This document shows positions 58,739-64,000 of a stretch of 64,000 nt of DNA, piece by piece; the stretch's first letter is position 1; the number at the start of each line of letters is the position of its first letter. A program made the translations under genes and the position numbers. This DNA is from Candidatus Symbiopectobacterium sp. NZEC151 (GTDB taxonomy: Bacteria > Pseudomonadota > Gammaproteobacteria > Enterobacterales > Enterobacteriaceae): NCBI RefSeq assembly GCF_025962655.1, contig NZ_JAGFPE010000002.1, forward strand, positions 186,001 through 250,000, written 5' to 3'. The notes below the pieces were generated by a model, which made no database searches, was not told the origin of the DNA, and saw only the letters and a list, made by a program, of their open reading frames with translations.

Positions 58739-60601
58739 ATGAGTTTTGATATTGCAAAGTACCCTACACTGGCTTTAGTGGAAACACCTGACGAATTGCG
58801 CATGCTGCCGCGTGACAGCCTGCCCAAACTGTGCGATGAACTTCGTCAATATCTGCTGGACAGCGTTAGCCGCTCCAGCGGCCACTTTGCGTCTGGGCTC
58901 GGCACCGTTGAACTCACCGTGGCGCTGCACTATGTCTACAACACGCCATTTGACCATCTGGTGTGGGACGTCGGTCATCAGGCCTATCCTCACAAAATTA
59001 TCACCGGTCGCCGCGATCGCATTGCCACCATCCGCCAGAAAGGCGGCCTGCACCCGTTCCCCTGGCGCGGCGAGAGTGAGTATGATGTGTTAAGCGTCGG
59101 GCACTCCTCCACCTCGATCAGTGCCGGGCTGGGCATGGCGGTTGCCGCCGAACGCGAAGGCCAAGGACGCCGCACCGTGTGCGTTATCGGCGACGGCGCA
59201 CTGACGGCAGGTATGGCCTTTGAAGCCATGAACCACGCGGGCGATATCCGTTCCGATCTGCTGGTGGTGCTGAACGATAACGAGATGTCCATTTCCGAGA
59301 ACGTTGGCGCGCTCAATAACCATCTGGCACAGCTGTTGTCGGGAAAACTGTACTCCACCCTGCGCGAAGGCGGGAAAAAAGTGCTGTCCGGTATTCCGCC
59401 GATCAAAGAGCTGGTCAAACGCACGGAAGAACACCTGAAAGGCATGGTGGTGCCTGGAACGCTGTTTGAAGAGCTCGGCTTTAACTACATCGGGCCGGTC
59501 GATGGTCATGATGTGGTTGGGCTGGCACAAACCCTGAAAAACATGCGTAGCCTGAAAGGCCCGCAGTTGCTGCATATCATGACCAAAAAAGGCCGTGGCT
59601 ATGCCCCCGCAGAGCAAGATCCTATCAGTTGGCATGCCGTGCCCAAGTTTGATCCGGCCAGCGGCACCTTGCCTAAAAGTAAGGCGAGCCTTCCCACCTA
59701 CTCCACCATTTTCGGTGATTGGCTGTGTGAAATTGCCGCCAAAGACAGCAAGCTGATGGCGGTGACACCCGCGATGCGCGAAGGCTCCGGCATGGTGCGC
59801 TTCTCGCGCGATTACCCACAGCAATATTTCGATGTTGCCATTGCCGAGCAGCACGCCGTCACCTTTGCCGCCGGTTTGGCGCTGGGCGGGTACAAACCGG
59901 TGGTGGCAATCTACTCCACCTTTTTGCAACGCGCCTACGATCAGGTGATTCATGACGTCGCCATCCAGAACCTGCCGGTACTGTTTGCTATCGATCGCGG
60001 TGGCATTGTCGGGGCCGACGGCCAAACGCACCAGGGGGCGTTCGATTTGTCCTTCCTGCGTTGCATTCCCGATCTGGTTATCATGACGCCAAGCGATGAG
60101 AACGAATGTCGTCAGATGTTGTTTACCGGCTACCGTTATCAAGACGGCCCTTGTGCCGTGCGCTACCCACGTGGTACCGGAACGGGTGCCACGCTTGAAC
60201 CGTTGCAGGAACTGCCCATCGGTAAAGGAGTGGTACGGCGCACGGGCGAGAAGGTTGCCATCCTCAACTTCGGCACACTGTTGCCGGAAGCGCAGTTGGT
60301 TGCCGAAAAGCGCAATGCGACATTGGTCGATATGCGTTTCGTCAAACCGCTGGATGAAGCGCTGATCGCTGAACTGGCAAAAAGCCACGATCTGCTGGTC
60401 ACGCTGGAAGAGAACGCATTGATGGGCGGTGCGGGCAGCGGCGTAAATGAGGTAGTGATGGCGCAGCGTCTGACCATTCCAGTGTTAAATCTGGGGCTGC
60501 CGGACCGCTTTATCCCACAAGGGACACAGGAAGAAGTACGCCACGATCTGGGGCTGGATGCGGCGGGCATCGAGCGTCGCATTGAGGAATGGCTGAAATA
60601 G
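58739..60601 (+). CDS. dxs: 1-deoxy-D-xylulose-5-phosphate synthase
   Basis: First step of the MEP isoprenoid pathway; thiamine-diphosphate enzyme. 620 residues, the E. coli length. ThDP motif [18 protein letters not shown], conserved [14 protein letters not shown] ([13 protein letters not shown]) segment, and the pyrimidine domain with [14 protein letters not shown]. coli yajO, normally next, is absent; pgpA follows convergently. Confidence 0.98.
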   Translation: MSFDIAKYPTLALVETPDELRMLPRDSLPKLCDELRQYLLDSVSRSSGHFASGLGTVELTVALHYVYNTPFDHLVWDVGHQAYPHKIITGRRDRIATIRQKGGLHPFPWRGESEYDVLSVGHSSTSISAGLGMAVAAEREGQGRRTVCVIGDGALTAGMAFEAMNHAGDIRSDLLVVLNDNEMSISENVGALNNHLAQLLSGKLYSTLREGGKKVLSGIPPIKELVKRTEEHLKGMVVPGTLFEELGFNYIGPVDGHDVVGLAQTLKNMRSLKGPQLLHIMTKKGRGYAPAEQDPISWHAVPKFDPASGTLPKSKASLPTYSTIFGDWLCEIAAKDSKLMAVTPAMREGSGMVRFSRDYPQQYFDVAIAEQHAVTFAAGLALGGYKPVVAIYSTFLQRAYDQVIHDVAIQNLPVLFAIDRGGIVGADGQTHQGAFDLSFLRCIPDLVIMTPSDENECRQMLFTGYRYQDGPCAVRYPRGTGTGATLEPLQELPIGKGVVRRTGEKVAILNFGTLLPEAQLVAEKRNATLVDMRFVKPLDEALIAELAKSHDLLVTLEENALMGGAGSGVNEVVMAQRLTIPVLNLGLPDRFIPQGTQEEVRHDLGLDAAGIERRIEEWLK

Positions 60602-60608
60602 TTGTATC

Positions 60609-60630
60609 GACCGAGGCAGCAGCCCCGGTC
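60609..60630. terminator. hairpin between convergent dxs and pgpA
   Basis: GACCG A GGC, loop AGCA, GCC C CGGTC, 9 bp with one A-C mismatch on the plus strand and a G-U pair on the minus strand. No T-run, so weak. Confidence 0.35.
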
Positions 60631-60648
60631 AGCTATCATATCTTCCGT

Positions 60649-61170
60649 TTAGGAAAATAGCGGCCAGTGGTGCCCGATCCAGTAGATAATGCCGGCGGAG
60701 ATAACCCCCGCCACAATATCGTCAATCATGATACCCATGCCGCCGTGCACGTTACGATCGAACCAGCGTATCGGCCAGGGTTTGAAAATATCCAGAATAC
60801 GAAACACCACAAACCCTGCCAGCACCCACTGCCACTGTTCATCCGGAATGGCCATCAGTGTGATCCACATCCCGACAAACTCATCCCAGACGATGCTGCC
60901 GTGATCGTGCACACCCATGTCTTTGGCCGTTTGATGGCACAGGTAAACGCCGATACAAATGCTGAGCATGATAGTCAGCGAATACAGTTGCCAAGGCAGG
61001 AAAGAGAGCAGGTACCACACCGGGATCGCTGCCAGCGATCCTACCGTGCCCGGCATCCAGGGAGAGAGTCCACTGCCAAATCCGGTTGCCAGCAGATGCC
61101 AGGGATTGCTCAGGCGCAAGCGCTGCTTAGCAGCGCGCTTTGCTTCTCGTTCATTGGCTGAAGTGGTCAT
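60649..61170 (-). CDS. pgpA: phosphatidylglycerophosphatase A
   Basis: Inner-membrane phosphatase making phosphatidylglycerol. 173 residues, several hydrophobic segments. Conserved [27 protein letters not shown] at the N-terminus and [17 protein letters not shown] in the middle. Start at ATG 61170 overlaps the thiL 3' end by 20 bases. Confidence 0.96.
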   Translation of the reverse strand: MTTSANEREAKRAAKQRLRLSNPWHLLATGFGSGLSPWMPGTVGSLAAIPVWYLLSFLPWQLYSLTIMLSICIGVYLCHQTAKDMGVHDHGSIVWDEFVGMWITLMAIPDEQWQWVLAGFVVFRILDIFKPWPIRWFDRNVHGGMGIMIDDIVAGVISAGIIYWIGHHWPLFS

Positions 61171-62140
61171 AGCCTTTCCAGTTCAGTTCCACTGCGTTGT
61201 CACCACGGAAAAAGCGTAGTCCCTCCGACGAGGGAGCTATCTGACCAATGCAGGTATAGCCCACGCCGAGTTGGCCCAGCGCCATGTCGATCGCCCCGCG
61301 ATTAATTTCCGGCACGGTAAAACACAGTTCATAATCTTCCCCGCCAGACAGCGCCCAGCGCATCGCCTGCTCGGGTTCAACGTGTTGCATCATTGCCGAT
61401 GAATAAGGGACGGCATCAAGCTGCACGCGCGCGCCGCAATCACTGGCCGCCAAAATATGGCGCAAATCCGAGATCAATCCATCCGACAGATCGATAGCCG
61501 CGCTGGCGAGCGTGCGCAACGCCTGACCTTGCAGAATGCGCGGCTGAGGACGCAAATGGCGTTGCACCAACGACTGGCGCGCCGCGCTATCACTGACCTG
61601 TAAGCGCTGTTGCAAAATCGCCAGCCCGGCGGCGCTGTCACCCAGCGTTCCCGTCACGTAGATCCAATCGCCAATGCGGGCACCGGCACGGGTGAGCGCA
61701 CGACCAGCGGGCACCAATCCATGGATGGTCAAGGTAAGGCTCAGCGGGCCACGTGTAGTATCGCCGCCAATCAGTTGCATGCCATAGTAATCCAGCAGCG
61801 TGAACAGGCTATCGCTGTAGGCCGCCAGCCACGCACTGTTAATGTCGGGCAAGGTAATGGCCAGGGAGAGCCAGGCAGGATCGGCCCCCATGGCCGCCAG
61901 ATCGCTTAAGTTAACGGCCAGCGATTTGTAACCCAAATCAGCAGGATCGATAGTCGGTAGGAAATGCACGCCAGACACCAGCGTGTCCGTACTGACGGCT
62001 AAAAGCTGCTTTTCTGCCACTGTGAGCAACGCACAATCGTCGCCAATCCCCAATTCCACGTCGCGACGCGGATTTCCCGCCTTGTAGGCGTTCGCGCGAT
62101 TGAAATAGCGGGCAATCAGATCAAACTCACCGTAAACCAT
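61151..62140 (-). CDS. thiL: thiamine-monophosphate kinase
   Basis: Last step of thiamine diphosphate synthesis. 329 residues from ATG 62140 ([16 protein letters not shown]). The family's [12 protein letters not shown] (Mg-ATP site), [13 protein letters not shown] and [15 protein letters not shown] motifs are intact. A TTG at 62161 is in frame but is not the start. Downstream of nusB. Confidence 0.95.
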   Translation of the reverse strand: MVYGEFDLIARYFNRANAYKAGNPRRDVELGIGDDCALLTVAEKQLLAVSTDTLVSGVHFLPTIDPADLGYKSLAVNLSDLAAMGADPAWLSLAITLPDINSAWLAAYSDSLFTLLDYYGMQLIGGDTTRGPLSLTLTIHGLVPAGRALTRAGARIGDWIYVTGTLGDSAAGLAILQQRLQVSDSAARQSLVQRHLRPQPRILQGQALRTLASAAIDLSDGLISDLRHILAASDCGARVQLDAVPYSSAMMQHVEPEQAMRWALSGGEDYELCFTVPEINRGAIDMALGQLGVGYTCIGQIAPSSEGLRFFRGDNAVELNWKGYDHFSQ

Positions 62141-62168
62141 AACCGTTTCCGTCAAAGACAATCGCGAA

Positions 62169-62190
62169 CAGGGCCGGTATTCCGGCCCTG
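62169..62190 (-). other. intercistronic hairpin between nusB and thiL
   Basis: CAGGGCCGG, loop TATT, CCGGCCCTG, a perfect 9-bp stem five bases past the nusB stop. No T-run, so more likely a processing or stability element than a terminator. Confidence 0.5.
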
Positions 62191-62194
62191 AGCG

Positions 62195-62614
62195 TTACTT
62201 CTTGGTTTGGCGCACCGTAGGAGCGACTTTATCCAATACGCCGTTAACAAACTTGTGGCTATCTTCCGCACCGAACACTTTCGCCAGTTCAATGGCTTCG
62301 TTGATGGCAACTTTGTAAGGGACGTCGTCGCGCTTGCTCAGTTCAAACAGGGCAATACGCAGCACGGCGCGCTCCACCTGGCCCAGCTCTTCGAGCTGAC
62401 GTGACAGGTAGGGTGCCATCAATGCATCCAGTTTTTCTGCCTGCATGGCGACGCCCGCCAGCAACTCGCGAAAGTAGCTGATGTCGACGTCTTTGACATC
62501 CTGCTCACTCAGGAATTGCAGTTCAATATCAGCAATGTCATTCTTTGACAATTGCCAGGAATACAGCGCTTGAACCGCACATTCACGAGCGCGGCGACGA
62601 GCAGCAGGTTTCAC
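62195..62614 (-). CDS. nusB: NusB transcription antitermination factor
   Basis: With NusE binds boxA RNA in rRNA antitermination. 139 residues (E. coli 139). [21 protein letters not shown] at the N-terminus; the C-terminal [28 protein letters not shown] is conserved. 24 bases after ribE. Confidence 0.97.
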   Translation of the reverse strand: MKPAARRRARECAVQALYSWQLSKNDIADIELQFLSEQDVKDVDISYFRELLAGVAMQAEKLDALMAPYLSRQLEELGQVERAVLRIALFELSKRDDVPYKVAINEAIELAKVFGAEDSHKFVNGVLDKVAPTVRQTKK

Positions 62615-62638
62615 GGAATACCCCTTTCTTAATCAAAC

Positions 62639-63103
62639 TTATTTGATAGCTTTCAATACGTTAATCATTTCCAGTGCGGTCAGCGCAGCTTCTGCACCCT
62701 TATTGCCCGCTTTGGTGCCAGCGCGTTCAATCGCCTGCTCAATGCTTTCTGTCGTCAAAACGCCAAACGTCACCGGGATATCGCTGTTCATAGCAACGTC
62801 GGCCAGCCCGGAGCTGCATTCACCCGCAACATATTCAAAATGCGCAGTGCCACCACGGATCACCGTCCCCAGCGCCACAACGGCGTCGTAGCCACTTTTC
62901 GCCAGTTTGCGCGCCGTCAACGGCAGCTCATAGGCACCCGGCACCCAGACAACGGTAATGTTTTCATCTTTAACCTGACCAATACGCTTCAGCGCATCGA
63001 TAGCGCCTTCCAGCAGGCTATCGTTGATAAAATGGTTGAAACGGGCAATCGCAATCGCGACGCGGGCATCAGGGGTGGCAACAACACCTTCAATGACGTT
63101 CAT
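62639..63103 (-). CDS. ribE: 6,7-dimethyl-8-ribityllumazine synthase
   Basis: Icosahedral riboflavin enzyme (ribH nomenclature elsewhere). 154 residues from ATG 63103 ([20 protein letters not shown]). Conserved [21 protein letters not shown] and [10 protein letters not shown] motifs. The 63121 in-frame extension is not used. Follows ribD with a 138-base gap; no FMN riboswitch was seen here. Confidence 0.96.
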   Translation of the reverse strand: MNVIEGVVATPDARVAIAIARFNHFINDSLLEGAIDALKRIGQVKDENITVVWVPGAYELPLTARKLAKSGYDAVVALGTVIRGGTAHFEYVAGECSSGLADVAMNSDIPVTFGVLTTESIEQAIERAGTKAGNKGAEAALTALEMINVLKAIK

Positions 63104-63241
63104 AGCGTTCCTTATAATCATAATCGCATGCTAATACCCCGCAGGGGGGCGGATTCTATCACATTCTTGCGACGGCGTATCCGGTTTTGTCTGCCACACC
63201 CCATTGAGGCCAGAGCAAACCAAAACCGCAGGATATCGGCG

Positions 63242-64000
63242 TCAGGATTGTGGTATCAAGCGCAGGCGGAGATCGGGGCCAACCTGGCAGACCTCCGTCA
63301 GCGTAAATGCAGGCGCTTGCGCCAACTGCGTCAACCCCGGCAGTACACACAGGGCCCGGGCATCTTGCCCCAACAGTTTCGGGGCCATATACACGATCAG
63401 TTCATCGACCACGCCCGCATTTAACAGCGCACCGGCCAACGTGGCACCGGCTTCAACCCAAACCGAATTAATCTGGCGCTTGCCGAGCGTCATCATTAGC
63501 GCAACCACATCGACACCGCCCCCGTGCTCTGGCAGTGTCAGGTGCGTCACGCTCTCAGGCCACGTCGTATCATGGTTCGGCTGGGTACTTGCCAACCAGG
63601 TTTGGCCCGGCTGATGGATCAGTTGGTGCTGAGGGGTTACGCGGCCGTGGCTGTCTACTATCACGCGCACGGGCTGCGGCAGCGGCACATCGGGAAGCTG
63701 TTGCTGCATATCGGCATCCAACGTCTCCCAGCGCACCGTCAACAGCGGATCGTCCGCCAGCACGGTAGCGCTGCTGCTAAGGATAGCGGCGCTCTGTGCG
63801 CGAAAGCGTTGCACATCCTGACGCGCCTCGGCAGAGGTAATCCACTTGCTCTCTCCGGACGCCATCGCCGTGCGGCCGTCCAGCGAAGCGGCCACTTTAA
63901 GACGGACATACGGAACGCCGGTGCGCATCCGTTTCAGAAAGCCCAGATTGACCTGCTCGGCATCTTGCATCATCAGACCGTGGCTGACGGCAATACCCGC
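63242..64000 (-). CDS. ribD: riboflavin biosynthesis bifunctional deaminase/reductase, C-terminal part (runs off the window)
   Basis: 253 codons present, continuing past base 64000. The visible part is the reductase domain: LKVAASLDGRTAMASGESKWITSAEARQDV, VIVDSHGRVTP and VWVEAGATLAGALLNAGVVDELIVYMAPKLLG. The N-terminal zinc deaminase is outside the window. Upstream residues read AGIAVSHGL, in frame. Confidence 0.95.
   Translation of the reverse strand, partial: AGIAVSHGLMMQDAEQVNLGFLKRMRTGVPYVRLKVAASLDGRTAMASGESKWITSAEARQDVQRFRAQSAAILSSSATVLADDPLLTVRWETLDADMQQQLPDVPLPQPVRVIVDSHGRVTPQHQLIHQPGQTWLASTQPNHDTTWPESVTHLTLPEHGGGVDVVALMMTLGKRQINSVWVEAGATLAGALLNAGVVDELIVYMAPKLLGQDARALCVLPGLTQLAQAPAFTLTEVCQVGPDLRLRLIPQS

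Noticed and set aside
59090..60388. 432-residue open frame antisense to dxs
   Set aside because: Shadow of dxs, which has all ThDP motifs and normal length.
63104..63241. FMN riboswitch between ribD and ribE
   Set aside because: Only 138 bases and no FMN-element core motifs; such elements in this order usually precede ribB.

Overview
The window is a 64 kb piece of an Enterobacterales chromosome. Nearly every gene has a close counterpart in the Escherichia coli K-12 segment around 9.5-11 min (ribD-nusB-dxs ... cyo ... clpP-lon ... acrAB ... dnaX-adk-ushA), in the same relative order but running in the opposite direction. It is not Escherichia. The E. coli genes gsk, aes, fsr, ybaE, cof, yajO, maa and ylaBC are absent from their usual places. 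A DecR-linked PLP enzyme and a Zur-type rpmE2-rpmJ2 pair sit where E. coli has other genes, and Hha is the short 67-residue YmoA-like form. A plant- or environment-associated lineage such as Pectobacteriaceae or Yersiniaceae would fit, but that is inference. No rRNA, tRNA, prophage, IS, CRISPR or plasmid signature was seen.

Layout. 1-2.9 kb: 5' part of ushA (minus) and ybaL (plus), with a consensus CRP site between them. 2.9-11.2 kb: a minus-strand housekeeping block hemH, adk, htpG (sigma-32 promoter), recR, ybaB, dnaX (with programmed frameshift signal), apt, ybaN. 11.3-15.4 kb: priC and rsmS converge on mscK. 15.5-20.8 kb: acrR divergent from acrAB, with a perfect AcrR palindrome between them. 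20.8-23.1 kb: Zur-controlled rpmE2-rpmJ2, tomB-hha, an ERIC element and the 4.5S RNA gene ffs. 23.2-27.2 kb: ybaZ, ybaY, tesB and the nitrogen-controlled glnK-amtB operon with sigma-54 promoter and NtrC site. 27.2-33.6 kb: mdlAB exporter, decR divergent from a cysteine-synthase-fold enzyme, then queC. 33.6-43.7 kb: fadM, ybaV, ppiD, hupB, lon, clpX, clpP, tig, a protein-quality-control cluster with heat-shock promoters at lon and clpP. 44-52 kb: bolA, yajG, ampG and the cytochrome bo operon cyoABCDE. 52-64 kb: yajR, yajQ, panE, yajL, thiI, xseB-ispA-dxs, and the minus-strand riboflavin/thiamine group ribD, ribE, nusB, thiL, pgpA.

The region is mostly conserved core genome, and I did not find a convincing unknown multi-gene system. 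The points most worth a second look are: the decR / Cds1-like gene pair replacing ybaE-cof; a hairpin that could sequester the queC ribosome-binding site; three ERIC traces, one forming the ppiD stop region; a YbaY homologue that has lost its lipobox cysteine; the Zur box in front of the L31/L36 paralogues beside tomB-hha; and the variant dnaX frameshift cassette.
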